This document shows positions 1-8,273 of a DNA stretch of 64,000 nt, one piece after another. Every line of letters starts with the position of its first letter. Position 1 is the first letter of the stretch. The stretch lies in the NCBI RefSeq assembly GCF_016907715.1, contig NZ_JAFBCM010000001.1, positions 4,960,001 through 5,024,000 of the forward strand, written 5' to 3'. The stretch is from Tenggerimyces flavus (GTDB taxonomy: Bacteria; Actinomycetota; Actinomycetes; Propionibacteriales; Actinopolymorphaceae). The notes under the pieces were generated by a model. It did no database searches and was not told where the DNA came from. It was given only the letters and a program-made list of their open reading frames with translations. The translations under genes and the position numbers were made by a program.

Positions 1-2
1 GC

Positions 3-668
3 TCGGCGCACCTCGCCGACGTGAGCGTCGGGGCGTACGGGTCGATCGCCACCGTCGGCGGCCAGCTGCCGATCGCGTGCGGGCAGGCCCTCGCCAGCCA
101 GTACCTGCGCACCGACACGGTCGCGGTGACGTTCTGCGGCGACGGCGCGACGAACACCGGCACGTTCCACGAGAGCCTGAACCTCGCCGCGACCTGGCGA
201 CTGCCCGTCGTGTTCGTCGTCGAGAACAACCACTACGGCGGCTACAGCCCGCTCACCTCGACCACGCCGATCGAGCGGCTCGCCGACCGGGCGGTGTCGT
301 ACGGCATCCCCTCGGTCTGGGTCGACGGCAACGACGTCCTGTCCGTCCGCGACGTCGCCGACGAGGCCGTCGAACGAGCCCGCGGCGGCGCCGGCCCGAT
401 GCTGATCGAGGCCGACACGTTCTTGCAGCGTGGGCATCTCGGCATCGAGGCGACCGACGTCCGGCCGGAGGGCGAGCTCGAGTTCTGGATGGCGCGTGAC
501 CCGATCAACCGGCTGGCGCGTACGGTCGTCGGCGCCGGCCGCGCCAGTGTGGACCAACTCGCGAAGATTCGCGACCAGATGGTCGCCGAGGTCGACGCCG
601 CATTGACGACTGCTTTGTCATGGCCCGAACCAGACGCAGAGGAGCGATTCGACAACGTATGGGCGTGA
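3..668 (+). CDS. thiamine-diphosphate-dependent 2-oxoacid/acetoin dehydrogenase E1 alpha subunit (5' end outside window)
   Basis: This is the C-terminal part of an E1 alpha subunit, which decarboxylates a 2-oxo acid or acetoin on thiamine diphosphate. The frame is open to the left edge, so the start is missing. The ThDP/Mg motif is visible as GDGATNTGTFHE followed about 20 residues later by VVENN, and the upstream GSIATVGGQLPIACG segment is typical of the family. The next gene encodes the E1 beta partner and overlaps the stop by 10 bp, so the two are translationally coupled. No E2 or E3 gene follows in the window. Sequence alone does not separate acetoin from pyruvate or branched-chain substrates. 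Confidence 0.85.
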   Translation, partial: SAHLADVSVGAYGSIATVGGQLPIACGQALASQYLRTDTVAVTFCGDGATNTGTFHESLNLAATWRLPVVFVVENNHYGGYSPLTSTTPIERLADRAVSYGIPSVWVDGNDVLSVRDVADEAVERARGGAGPMLIEADTFLQRGHLGIEATDVRPEGELEFWMARDPINRLARTVVGAGRASVDQLAKIRDQMVAEVDAALTTALSWPEPDAEERFDNVWA

Positions 669-1633
669 CTGGAGCCGAGGCCGTCGCCCGGGCACTCGCC
701 GACGAGCTCGCCGCCGACCCCACTGTGATGGTGTTCGGCGCCGACGTCGCGGCGGCAGGAGGCCGGGCTGGCACGACCGCTGGGCTGTTGGAGACGTTCG
801 GGCCGGAACGGATCCGCGACACCTCGCTCTCGCCGAGCGTGGTCGTCGGTGCCGCTCTCGGCGCGGCGACGCTGGGGGTGCGACCGGTCGTCGACCTCAC
901 GACGGCGGGTCTCGTTGGTCTGGGTTTCGACCAGATCGTCAACCAGCTGGGCAAATACCGGTATCAGACAGGGGGGCAGGTCTCGGTTCCCGTGACCCTC
1001 CGGATGACGACGGGGTCGGGGACCGGGGCCGGGCCGCAGCAGGCGCAGGCCGCGGAGAACTGGTTCCTGAACGTTCCCGGCCTGCGCATCGCCGTGCCCG
1101 GGACGGTCGCGGATCTCTACGGGCTGCTCCGCTCGGCGATTCGCGACGACAACCCGGTGCTCGTGTTCGAGCACCAGTCGCTGTACGAGCTCGCGGGCGA
1201 CCTCGATTCTGATGCGGCTGTCGTACCGCTGGGCGTTGCCGACGTCGCACGCCGCGGGTCGGACGTGACGATCGTCGCTTCGCAGGTCCTGCGGCACCGG
1301 TGCCTGGAGGCCGCGGACGTGCTGGCGGACGAGGACATCGAGGCGACCGTGATCGACCCGCGCACGCTGGTGCCGTTCGACGACCTCGCGGTGGCGCGCA
1401 GTCTGGAGTCGACGTCGCGGCTGGCCGTCGTTCAGGAGGCGCCGCCGAATGGGAGCTGGGGGAGCGCGCTGGTGGCGCGGATGCTGCAGTCCCACTTCTT
1501 CCTGTTCGACGCGCCGCCGTTGCTGATCGCGGCGGACGAGACGCCGGTGCCGGCAGCGCGTTCGTTGGAGTCGGCTTGGCTGCCGAGCGTCGAGCGGATC
1601 GTTGCGGAAGTCCGTTCCCAGGTGGAGAGCTGA
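659..1633 (+). CDS. thiamine-diphosphate-dependent dehydrogenase E1 beta subunit (transketolase-like)
   Basis: This 324-residue protein is the E1 beta partner of the preceding alpha subunit. It has the transketolase pyrimidine-binding fold (DELAADPTVMVFGADV near the N-terminus, a central FDQIVNQLGKYRY segment) and a C-terminal transketolase domain with VIDPRTLVPFD. The ATG at 659 is preferred because AGAGGAG lies upstream and the short overlap with the alpha stop suggests coupling. An in-frame ATG at 620 would add 13 arginine-rich residues not expected in the family. Substrate is undetermined. Confidence 0.85.
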   Translation: MGVTGAEAVARALADELAADPTVMVFGADVAAAGGRAGTTAGLLETFGPERIRDTSLSPSVVVGAALGAATLGVRPVVDLTTAGLVGLGFDQIVNQLGKYRYQTGGQVSVPVTLRMTTGSGTGAGPQQAQAAENWFLNVPGLRIAVPGTVADLYGLLRSAIRDDNPVLVFEHQSLYELAGDLDSDAAVVPLGVADVARRGSDVTIVASQVLRHRCLEAADVLADEDIEATVIDPRTLVPFDDLAVARSLESTSRLAVVQEAPPNGSWGSALVARMLQSHFFLFDAPPLLIAADETPVPAARSLESAWLPSVERIVAEVRSQVES

Positions 1634-1639
1634 GGTCTT

Positions 1640-2395
1640 GTGGACGACGCCGAGCTCGAAGCGCGGGTGAAGAACTCCCGCTATCCGCGGTCGTCCACGT
1701 ACCCGGCCCGCTGGGTGGTCGAGAACGCGATGGGCCCGAACCCGCTGTGGCAGGCCGAGGCGTTGAACGCCGTGCTGCCGCTCTCGGCGGGGATGCGGGT
1801 CCTCGACCTCGGGTGCGGGACTGCTCTGTCGTCGATCTTCCTGGCGAAGGAGTTCGGCGTCGAGGTCTGGGCGACCGACCTGTGGATCAAGCCCGACGAG
1901 AACCTGCGCCGGATCGACGACGCCGGACTGCGGGGCCAGGTCCACCCGATCTTCGCCGAGGCCCACGCGCTGCCGTTCGCGGAGGGCTTCTTCGACGCGA
2001 TGGTCAGCTTCGGCGCGTACCACTACTTCGGCACCGACGACCTGTACCTCGGCTACGTCGCCCGGCTGCTGCGCCCGGGCGCGCCGATCGGCATGGTGAG
2101 TCCAGGTCTGGTGGAGGAGTACGAGACGCTGCCGCCGCCACATCTGAAGGCGTACTGGCACTGGGACTTCTGCGCCTGGCACAGTCCCGCCTGGTGGCGT
2201 CGGCACTGGGAGAAGACGGGGCTGGTGACGGTCGAGGTCGCCGACCAGCTCGAGGATGGCTGGGGCGACTGGCTGCGGTGGAACGAGGCGTGCGACGCCT
2301 TCCGCGGCAAGCCGGAGTGGGAGGCCGACATGCTCCGCCTCGACGCCGGCCGTTCGCTGGGTCTCACTCGCGTTGTGGCGCGTACAGTCTCGTAA
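1640..2395 (+). CDS. class I SAM-dependent methyltransferase
   Basis: A 251-residue protein with the SAM-binding motif I VLDLGCGTALSS at about residues 54-65, an acidic motif II (VWATDLW) and motif IV region FDAMVSFGAYHYFG. It starts with GTG 6 bp after the E1 beta stop, so it is probably cotranscribed with the dehydrogenase genes. The substrate cannot be read from sequence. The tryptophan-rich segment AYWHWDFCAWHSPAWW in the second half is distinctive and may form the acceptor pocket (inference). Confidence 0.8.
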   Translation: MDDAELEARVKNSRYPRSSTYPARWVVENAMGPNPLWQAEALNAVLPLSAGMRVLDLGCGTALSSIFLAKEFGVEVWATDLWIKPDENLRRIDDAGLRGQVHPIFAEAHALPFAEGFFDAMVSFGAYHYFGTDDLYLGYVARLLRPGAPIGMVSPGLVEEYETLPPPHLKAYWHWDFCAWHSPAWWRRHWEKTGLVTVEVADQLEDGWGDWLRWNEACDAFRGKPEWEADMLRLDAGRSLGLTRVVARTVS

Positions 2396-2403
2396 AGTCT
2401 GGA

Positions 2404-2426
2404 CTTATATAAGCTAGCGTTGCTAG
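2404..2426. promoter_or_regulatory. candidate ArsR operator: two adjacent inverted repeats
   Basis: The 41-bp gap before the ArsR gene holds the perfect palindrome CTTATATAAG (2404-2413), immediately followed by the inverted repeat CTAGC-GTT-GCTAG (2414-2426). This is the most AT-rich stretch nearby and ends 10 bp before the start codon. ArsR-family repressors usually bind such repeats over their own promoter, so autoregulation of the ArsR-SRPBCC pair is the likely role (inference). Confidence 0.55.
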
Positions 2427-2436
2427 AGTCGCCAGC

Positions 2437-2805
2437 ATGCACGCGTTCGATGTCCTCGGCGACCCCGTCCGGCGCCGGATTCTGGAGCTGCTCGCGGACG
2501 GGGAGCAGACCTCCGGACAAGTCAGCGCGGTGATCCAGGACGAGTTCGGCATCTCCCAACCGGGCGTGTCCCAACACCTGCGCGTCCTGCGCGAGAACGG
2601 GTTCGCTTCCGTCCGAGCGGAGGGCACGCGCAGGCTCTACGCCGTCGACGCGGCACCGCTGCAGGAGGTCGACATGTGGCTCGACCGCTTCCGCGCGTTC
2701 TGGAACCAGCACCTCGACGCCCTCGGCACCGAGCTCGCCCGCGGCAAACGTGAGCGACGCCTCAAGGCCGAGAAAGACCAAGCAGACAAGGAAAAACCCA
2801 CATGA
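2437..2805 (+). CDS. ArsR-family winged-helix transcriptional regulator
   Basis: This 122-residue protein is a compact winged-helix repressor. It begins with the family signature FDVLGDPVRRRILELL and has the recognition helix ISQPGVSQHLRVLRENG and wing VRAEGTRRLYAV. No cysteine metal site is seen, so it is probably not a metal sensor. The tail is rich in Lys/Arg/Glu. Its stop overlaps the ATG of the SRPBCC gene by 4 bp, the common ArsR-AHSA1 arrangement in actinobacteria in which the regulator controls its partner. Confidence 0.9.
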   Translation: MHAFDVLGDPVRRRILELLADGEQTSGQVSAVIQDEFGISQPGVSQHLRVLRENGFASVRAEGTRRLYAVDAAPLQEVDMWLDRFRAFWNQHLDALGTELARGKRERRLKAEKDQADKEKPT

Positions 2806-3431
2806 ACGACATTCTCGACGCCGTCAACGCCGTGACCAGGTCGGTCCGCGCCAAGACCATCAAGGCCGGCGACGGCCGGGCGATCATCCTCGAGCGCTCG
2901 TACGACGCCGAGGTCAAGGACGTCTGGGACGCGCTCACCTCGGCCGAGCGCCTCGCCCGCTGGTTCCTGCCCGTCGAGGGTGACCTGCGGCTGGGTGGCT
3001 CGTACCAACTCCAGGACAACGCGCGCGGTGAGGTGCTGGAGTGCGAGCCGCCACACCGGTTCAAGCTCACCTGGGTGTATGGCGAGGAGGCGACCGAGAA
3101 GGACGTCAGCGAGGTCGAGGTGAGCCTGCACGCCGAGGGCGACGCGACCAGGCTCGTGCTGGAGCACGCCGCGGTCATCCCCGACGAGATGTGGAACCAG
3201 TTCGGCCCCGGCGCGGCCGGTGTCGGCTGGGACACCAGCCTGGTCGCGCTCGCCTGGCACCTGCGCGGCGTCGACTTCGACCCCAAGACCTGGGAGGCGA
3301 CGCCCGAGGCGAAGCAGGGCAGCACCCGGGCCGCCGAAGCCTGGGGCGAGGCCTCGATCGCCGCCGGCGAGCCCGCCGACCTCGTCGCGAAGCAGGTCGC
3401 CGGTACGACTGCCTTCTACACCTCGGGCTGA
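2802..3431 (+). CDS. SRPBCC / AHSA1-domain protein
   Basis: This 209-residue protein has an AHSA1-like START fold: an N-terminal SYDAEVKDVWDALTSAERLARW segment followed by WFLPVEGDLRLGGSYQ. Such domains bind hydrophobic ligands or act in stress-related ligand clearance; no catalytic role can be assigned. It is translationally coupled to the ArsR gene through an ATGA overlap. The C-terminal third (VDFDPKTWEATPE onward) is a polar extension common in the actinobacterial subgroup. The palindrome island begins 12 bp after its stop. Confidence 0.85.
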   Translation: MNDILDAVNAVTRSVRAKTIKAGDGRAIILERSYDAEVKDVWDALTSAERLARWFLPVEGDLRLGGSYQLQDNARGEVLECEPPHRFKLTWVYGEEATEKDVSEVEVSLHAEGDATRLVLEHAAVIPDEMWNQFGPGAAGVGWDTSLVALAWHLRGVDFDPKTWEATPEAKQGSTRAAEAWGEASIAAGEPADLVAKQVAGTTAFYTSG

Positions 3432-3443
3432 GCGCCCGGACTT

Positions 3444-3470
3444 ATTGGATGAAGGGCACCTTCATCCAAT
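3444..3470. repeat. R1 palindrome, single-hairpin copy
   Basis: A perfect 12-bp stem (ATTGGATGAAGG / CCTTCATCCAAT) closes a 3-nt GCA loop. It lies 12 bp after the SRPBCC stop, where it could act as a terminator, but no T-tract follows. The core GATGAAGGGCACCTTCATC recurs in four double-hairpin copies in this window with altered but still paired flanking bases. Confidence 0.8.
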
Positions 3471-3498
3471 AGGTCGTCCGCGGGTGCCGTCAGCGCAC

Positions 3499-3574
3499 GT
3501 GATCATGATGGTGATCGTGAAGCCGAACTGGTCGTATACGACGGGTTTGTCTTCATGATCACTGTCATGATCAT
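3499..3574. repeat. R2 long-hairpin element, copy a
   Basis: A 76-bp element with about 23-bp imperfect self-complementary ends (GTGATCATGATGGTGATC... / ...GATCACTGTCATGATCA) flanks a central stretch GCCGAACTGGTCGTATACG. The same central stretch is found at 16374, 17553 and 50663. The arm differences here are two mismatches and a G-T wobble, so the stem would still form. It carries no plausible gene. Confidence 0.8.
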
Positions 3575-3601
3575 GGACAGGTGGGGCGAGGTTCGAGCGG
3601 G

Positions 3602-3660
3602 GGTTGGATGAAGGGCACCTTCATCCAAACCTATTGGATGAAGGTGCCCTTCATCCAAGG
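3602..3660. repeat. R1 double-hairpin copy (GG:CC stem version)
   Basis: Two hairpins lie in tandem. The first has arms TTGGATGAAGG / CCTTCATCCAA with a GCA loop (3604-3628); the second has the same arms with a TGC loop (3634-3658); the linker is ACCTA. The two hairpins are reverse complements of each other, so the whole unit is itself palindromic. The base pairs next to the ATGAAGG core are GG:CC here, but GA:TC or GT:AC in other copies. Confidence 0.8.
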
Positions 3661-3672
3661 TCCTGGAGGTTG

Positions 3673-4070
3673 TCGCGGGTGCTGCGCTTCCCATCGTTGG
3701 GTGCTGAGTGGCTCATGTTCTAGGCGGAGATCTTCTGGTTCTGGTGCTGTTTTGGTGCGGTCCTCGATGAGAGCTCGCCGGGGTTTGGTGCTCTCGGGGG
3801 CTGTGGCGGCGGTCGATGGTGGTGGCCGGTCCGGGGCGCGTCAAGGGCGTCGTCTGGGCGGCGCTTCGCGCATTTGGCAAACGACGTCGCTTCGCGATCG
3901 CTTTGCGACCCTTGACCCGACCCGGACCGGCCACCTGTTTTTCACGCGCCGCCCCTGCCCCCGGAACAGGTGTCCCGGGACAGGCCTGCTTGCCGTTCCG
4001 GTCTGCTGCCGTGTTGCGGTCTCTTGTGGGGCTTCCCCCGGTTTCTTGTGGTGGCGATGAAGCCGGGTGG
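3673..4070. repeat. R3 extended repeat with three-way-junction palindrome core (copy a)
   Basis: About 400 bp resembles 50926-51320 along its length, including CTCATGTTCT near the left side and TCTTGTGG...GATGAAGCCGGG near the right end. The core (3821-3935) is a long imperfect palindrome: outer arms GGTGGCCGGTCCGGG / CCCGGACCGGCCACC, then GTCAAGGG / CCCTTGAC, enclosing one hairpin closed by CGTCGT / ACGACG and a second closed by GTCGC / GCGAC. Both copies encode LHRHH(K/R)PGEAPQET on the minus strand, but neither has a convincing gene. The stretch between the SRPBCC gene and the DUF421 gene holds only R1-R3 elements. Confidence 0.7.
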
Positions 4071-4084
4071 TTCCGTCCCGGCTG

Positions 4085-4143
4085 TTTGAATGAAGGGCAC
4101 CTTCATTCAATAGGTTCGTATGAAGGTGCCCTTCATACAAACC
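4085..4143. repeat. R1 double-hairpin copy (GA:TC and GT:AC stems)
   Basis: The first hairpin has arms TTGAATGAAGG / CCTTCATTCAA with a GCA loop (4086-4110); the second has GTATGAAGG / CCTTCATAC with a TGC loop (4118-4138); the linker is TAGGTTC. It ends about 30 bp before the start codon of the downstream DUF421 gene, so it could affect that gene's leader as well as act as an intergenic repeat. Confidence 0.8.
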
Positions 4144-4171
4144 TGGTGGGTGGGGCGAGCATGATCAGCGC

Positions 4172-4729
4172 ATGTGGCATGACTTGTTCGCGCTCCCGAT
4201 CGGCATCGACGAGAAGGTCCTCCGTACGGTCGCGGTCTACCTCGGCATCGCGATCCTGCTGAGACTCGCCGGTAAGCGCGATCTGGCGGAGCTCAACTCG
4301 TTCGACCTCGTCGTGATGTTGCTGCTCTCGAACGTGGTCCAGAACGCGATCATCGGAGACGACCTCTCGCTCACCGGCGGCCTGATCGGCGCGCTGGTGC
4401 TCATCGCCGTGAACGCGATCGTCGTACGGCTCACCAGCTGGTTCGAGCCGCTGCACCGGTTGCTCGAGGGCACGCCGACTGTGCTCGCGAGCCACGGCAC
4501 GTTCGACCGGCGGACGCTGGGACGGCTCGGGCTCCGCCGGGGTGACGTGGCCGCCGCCGTACGACGCCAGGGCGCGAACGACGTCGGCGATCTCGACCAG
4601 CTCACGCTCGAGCCCGGCGGTGCGCTGGTCGCCGATCTCAAGCCCGAGCTGCAGCCGGCGACGAAGGGCGACATCGCCGCCCTGCACGCCGCGATCGTAC
4701 GCCTCGAACGAAGGCTCGACCGGCGCTAG
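4172..4729 (+). CDS. DUF421 (YetF-like) membrane protein
   Basis: A 185-residue protein with an N-terminal membrane segment (VAVYLGIAILLRLAGKR), a hydrophobic stretch IGALVLIAVNAIVVRL, and a cytoplasmic C-terminal domain with the family motif SHGTFDRRTLGRLGL. The conserved FDLVVMLLLSNVVQNAI region identifies DUF421, whose biochemical role is unsettled. A helical coiled tail (DIAALHAAIVRLERRLDRR) ends the protein. It begins 30 bp after an R1 double hairpin. Confidence 0.8.
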   Translation: MWHDLFALPIGIDEKVLRTVAVYLGIAILLRLAGKRDLAELNSFDLVVMLLLSNVVQNAIIGDDLSLTGGLIGALVLIAVNAIVVRLTSWFEPLHRLLEGTPTVLASHGTFDRRTLGRLGLRRGDVAAAVRRQGANDVGDLDQLTLEPGGALVADLKPELQPATKGDIAALHAAIVRLERRLDRR

Positions 4730-4762
4730 TAGGCTCGGATTCTTGCCGTCGAAATCCAGGCG

Positions 4763-6910
4763 GTGATCCCGACGAGCCCGGGGGTAGACCTCAAGGTGGG
4801 GCGTACCACGTCCAGCGCGCAGGACGAGATCGACAAGGAACAGCAGTACGTCGACCGTGTGTACGAGCGCCTCGGCGGCATGGTGGAGCGAGCCGCGGCG
4901 GTCGGCCAGGAAGGCCGGCAGCGCGGGCTGCTCGACTACACCGGCGAGATCAAGGAAGACGACTACCGCAGCCTGTTCGAACGGGATGTGCTCGTCGATC
5001 ACGCCGTGCGGCGGCTCGCCGTGCTCGACGCGCAGCGTGAGGGGCTGGTGTTCGGCCGCCTCGACCAGCGCGAGGGCGTCGTGCGGTACGTCGGCCGCAT
5101 CGGCGTTCGCGACGAGGAGCAGGAGCCGCTCGTTCTCGACTGGCGCGCTCCCGCCGCGTCGGTGTTCTACCAGGCCACGCCGGTCCGGCCGCAGGGTGTG
5201 ATCCGGCGCCGCGTGCTCCGCTGCCTCGGCCAGCGCGTCACCGGCGTCGAGGACGACCTGCTCGACCCGGACGCCGCGCCCGAGGACCTCGTGGTGGTCG
5301 GCGACGGCGCGCTGATGGCCGCGCTCACGGCTGCTCGCGGGCAGCAGATGCGCGACATCGTCGCGACCATCCAGCAGGAGCAAGACCTGATCATCCGCGC
5401 GCCGTCGTTCGGTGCGACGTTGATCGGTGGCGGCCCGGGTACGGGCAAGACGGTCGTCGCCCTGCACCGCGCCGCGTACCTGCTCTACACCGAGCGCCGC
5501 CGCATCTCCGGTGGTGGCGTGCTCGTGGTCGGGCCGTCGTCGGTGTTCATGAGCTACATCGAACGCGTGCTGCCCAGCCTCGGCGAGCACGAGGCGACGC
5601 TGCGTTCGCTCGGCGAGCTCGTCGACGGCGTGGCCGCGACCCGCCGCGACTCGTCCGCGGCGGCCGCTGTCAAGGGCTCCTTGCGCATGCGGCGCGTGCT
5701 CGGCCGGGCCGTACGCGACGGTGCGCCCGGAACCCCGCAGGAGTTCCGGATCTACGCGGGCGGGCTGATCCGCCGGCTGGACGCCCGCGCGCTCGACCGC
5801 GTCCGCATCGACGTACTCCGGCGCGGCGCGCAGCGCAACCGCGGCCGCGCCGAGGCGACGCGGACGTTGCTCGCCGCGTTGTGGAGCCAGGGGCCGTCGG
5901 GCCGGAGCCGTTCGGAGTTCGACGACGAGGTGGAGAACTCGGCTGCCTTCGGTGCGTTCTTGGACGCCTGGTGGCCGATGCTGTCGCCTTCGGTCGTGTT
6001 CGGGTGGCTGGCCGATCCCGATCGGTTGGGGTCGTACGCAAAGGGCACGCTCTCGCCTGCCGAGGTGTCGACGCTGCTCGCCTCGTGGGATGGCGCGAAA
6101 GAGCCGTCGATCGAGGATGTGCCGTTGCTCGACGAGATCGACTCGCTGCTCGGCGAGGTGCCTCGGACGGGGCCGGAGCGCGAGCCGTGGGACGACTTCG
6201 GCGATGTACCGGAGCTGAAGTCGGCGTTCGACCGCCAGGTGCGGCCGGAGCATTCGGTGCGGAACGACGGGTATGCGCACGTGCTCGTCGACGAGGCACA
6301 GGACCTGTCCCCGATGCAGTGGCGCATGGTCGGTCGGCGCGGCCGGCACGGGAGCTGGACGATCGTCGGCGACCCGGCCCAGAGCTCGTGGCCGGACGCG
6401 CCGGAGGCGACCTCGGCGTTGGACGCGGCTTTGGGTCGGCGGGAGCGGCGGCAGTTCACGTTGCACACGAACTACCGCAACTCGGCCGAGATCTTCGCGG
6501 TCGCGGGTCGCGTGATCCGGCAGGAGTTCCCGACGCTCGAGCTGCCGAATGCCGTCCGTACGACGGGCATCTCGCCGACGCACGTGGCTGCGGAGGAGTC
6601 GTCCCTGCCGTCCTCGGTCGGCGCGGCCGTTCGCGGGTTGCTCGCCGAGGTGGCGGGAACGGTCGGGGTCATCGTCGCCACCCATCGCGTCGAGCAGGCG
6701 GGCGACTGGCTGGACGGTCTCGACGACGAACGGGTGAGCGTCGTGACAGCCCTGGCCAGCAAGGGTCTCGAGTACGACGGCGTGGTGGTCGTGGAGCCTG
6801 CCGAGATCGTGGCCGAGAGCACCACGGGGATCCGGACGCTGTACGTCGTGCTGACGAGGGCCACCCAACGTCTCATCACGGTCGGCGCGGAGGGCGTCTG
6901 GAGCGGTTGA
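4763..6910 (+). CDS. helR: UvrD/Rep-like RNA polymerase recycling ATPase (HelD/HelR type)
   Basis: This 715-residue protein belongs to the HelD/HelR branch of superfamily-1 helicase-like ATPases, which remove stalled RNA polymerase from nucleic acids; HelR homologues contribute to rifamycin tolerance in Streptomyces and mycobacteria. An N-terminal antiparallel coiled coil starts at about residue 17 (SAQDEIDKEQQYVDRVYERL). Walker A GGGPGTGKT is at about residues 221-229, Walker B LVDEAQD at about 507, and the C-terminal motifs TNYRN and ALASKGLEYD are present. The start is GTG at 4763. No rifamycin-associated inverted repeat is seen upstream. Confidence 0.8.
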   Translation: MIPTSPGVDLKVGRTTSSAQDEIDKEQQYVDRVYERLGGMVERAAAVGQEGRQRGLLDYTGEIKEDDYRSLFERDVLVDHAVRRLAVLDAQREGLVFGRLDQREGVVRYVGRIGVRDEEQEPLVLDWRAPAASVFYQATPVRPQGVIRRRVLRCLGQRVTGVEDDLLDPDAAPEDLVVVGDGALMAALTAARGQQMRDIVATIQQEQDLIIRAPSFGATLIGGGPGTGKTVVALHRAAYLLYTERRRISGGGVLVVGPSSVFMSYIERVLPSLGEHEATLRSLGELVDGVAATRRDSSAAAAVKGSLRMRRVLGRAVRDGAPGTPQEFRIYAGGLIRRLDARALDRVRIDVLRRGAQRNRGRAEATRTLLAALWSQGPSGRSRSEFDDEVENSAAFGAFLDAWWPMLSPSVVFGWLADPDRLGSYAKGTLSPAEVSTLLASWDGAKEPSIEDVPLLDEIDSLLGEVPRTGPEREPWDDFGDVPELKSAFDRQVRPEHSVRNDGYAHVLVDEAQDLSPMQWRMVGRRGRHGSWTIVGDPAQSSWPDAPEATSALDAALGRRERRQFTLHTNYRNSAEIFAVAGRVIRQEFPTLELPNAVRTTGISPTHVAAEESSLPSSVGAAVRGLLAEVAGTVGVIVATHRVEQAGDWLDGLDDERVSVVTALASKGLEYDGVVVVEPAEIVAESTTGIRTLYVVLTRATQRLITVGAEGVWSG

Positions 6911-6989
6911 CGTCTCCGGGGAGCGGCGGATAGCGTCTCCCTCCCCGGAGCGACGGGGTGGGGTTCCTTCGAACCCTTGGAGCCCTCCG

Positions 6990-8232
6990 GTGTCCACCGC
7001 CTCCCTGCTTCGCCGCCGTGACGTTCTGCTGCTCCTGCTCGGACAGGTGACCGGCCAGCTCGGTGCCCAGGTCAGTGCCGTCGCGATTCCGCTTCTCGCC
7101 GTTCTCACCCTGCACGCGAGCCCATGGGAAACCGGCCTGCTCGCCGCGTCGGGGACGATCGCCTTCGCGCTGATCGGGCTGCCAGCCGGCGCCTGGGTCG
7201 ACCGCCTGCCGCGTCGACCTGTCCTGGTCGTGGCCGACCTCGTCCGCGCCGCGACCCTGCTCGCGATCCCGATCGCGGCGGCCTTGGACGCGCTGTCCAT
7301 CGAGCTGCTGCTCGCCGTCACGGTCGTGGTCGGGTTCGCGCGCGTGTTCTTCGACGTCGCGTACCAGGCGTACCTGCCCACGGTAGTGGGCACCTCCGAC
7401 CTGCTCGCGGGCAACGCGGCCCTCGAGACGATCCGCGCGACCGGCCAGATCGCCGGTCCAGGCCTGGGCGGTTGGCTGGTGGGCGTCGCCGGTGCCGCGA
7501 ACGTGGTCCTGGTCCAGATCGCCTCGTTCGCCTGCTCGGCGCTGTCGCTCGTCGCCATCGGCGCCCGGGAGCCGGCGCGACCCGAACAACGCCAGACGAG
7601 GCTGCGGACGGAGATCGCCGACGGACTCCGCTTCGTCCGGAAAACCCCGGCTCTGCGCGGAATCCTGCTCGCCAGCCTCGCCAGCAATTTCGCGTTCGCG
7701 ATGGCCTCCGCGGTGAGTTTCATCTTCATGGCCCGGGACGCTGCGACTGACCCCCACCGCGATCGGCGTCCTGGTCGGATCGGGGGCCGTGACGGCCATG
7801 GTCGGCGCGGCGATCACGCCGCTGCTCGCTCGGCGGATCGGCAGCGCCCGCATCGTCTGGATGTCGTTGGCGGTGACCGGTCCGTTCGCCGCCCTCGCCC
7901 CGCTCGCCCAACCGGGATTGCTGATCGCCGTCTTCGTCCTCAGCCTCGCCGCCGGGGAGCTCGGGCAGATCGTCTACTCCATCACCGCGAACAACCTCCG
8001 CCAGCAGCTCTGCCCGAACGAGCTGCTCGGCAGGGTCGGCGCGACCATGCGATTCCTCGTCATGGGCAGCTTCCCGATCGGAGCGCTCGCCGGCGGCCTG
8101 CTCGGGGGCACGATCGGCGTGCGCGGAACGTTGTGGATCGTCGGCGGTGTGACGCTGATCGCATCCGTGCCGCCGTTCGTGACGCTGCGACACGTACGAG
8201 GGGTCGAGCAGCTAACACGACCAGCTCCGTGA
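6990..8232 (+). pseudogene. MFS transporter split by a one-base frameshift
   Basis: The product is a 12-helix major facilitator of the enterobactin-exporter-like type (start VLLLLLGQVTGQLGAQ, loop GAWVDRLPRRPVL). Residues 1-248 are in one frame and reach FIFMAR. The rest (LTPTAIGVLVGSG, then AAGELGQIVYSI) continues in the +1 frame to the stop at 8232. Removing one G from CCCGGG at 7732-7737 restores an uninterrupted MAR-TLRLTPTAIG reading, so this is either a recent single-base insertion or a sequencing error. Codon use stays typical on both sides, so decay would be very recent. Confidence 0.75.
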
Positions 8233-8273
8233 AGTACGCTCAAGCAAGTTACGTCAACAGGGGATGAGCACAA

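Noticed and set aside
242-2206. 654-residue minus-strand frame across the E1 genes
   Set aside because: It is Arg/Pro-rich and shadows well-supported plus-strand genes; no family motif.
3673-4070. R3 as a remnant of a DUF222/HNH endonuclease (13E12-type) gene
   Set aside because: LHRHH(K/R)PGEAPQET is conserved in two copies but no HNH or DUF222 motif was found; the evidence is insufficient.
3581-4140. Frames carrying MKGTFIQ or NEGHLH/NEGALH peptides (also at 17388-17738 and 50670-50921)
   Set aside because: These peptides are simply R1 hairpins read in frame; the frames lack ribosome-binding sites and conservation outside the repeat.
3444-4143. CRISPR array
   Set aside because: Repeats are palindromic, of different families, irregularly spaced and without uniform spacers; no cas genes are present.
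4730-4762. Rifamycin-associated element (RAE) before helR
   Set aside because: No long inverted repeat in the 33-bp gap.
4133-7729. 1198-residue minus-strand frame across the DUF421, HelR and MFS genes
   Set aside because: Low-complexity antisense product of GC-rich codons in real plus-strand genes.
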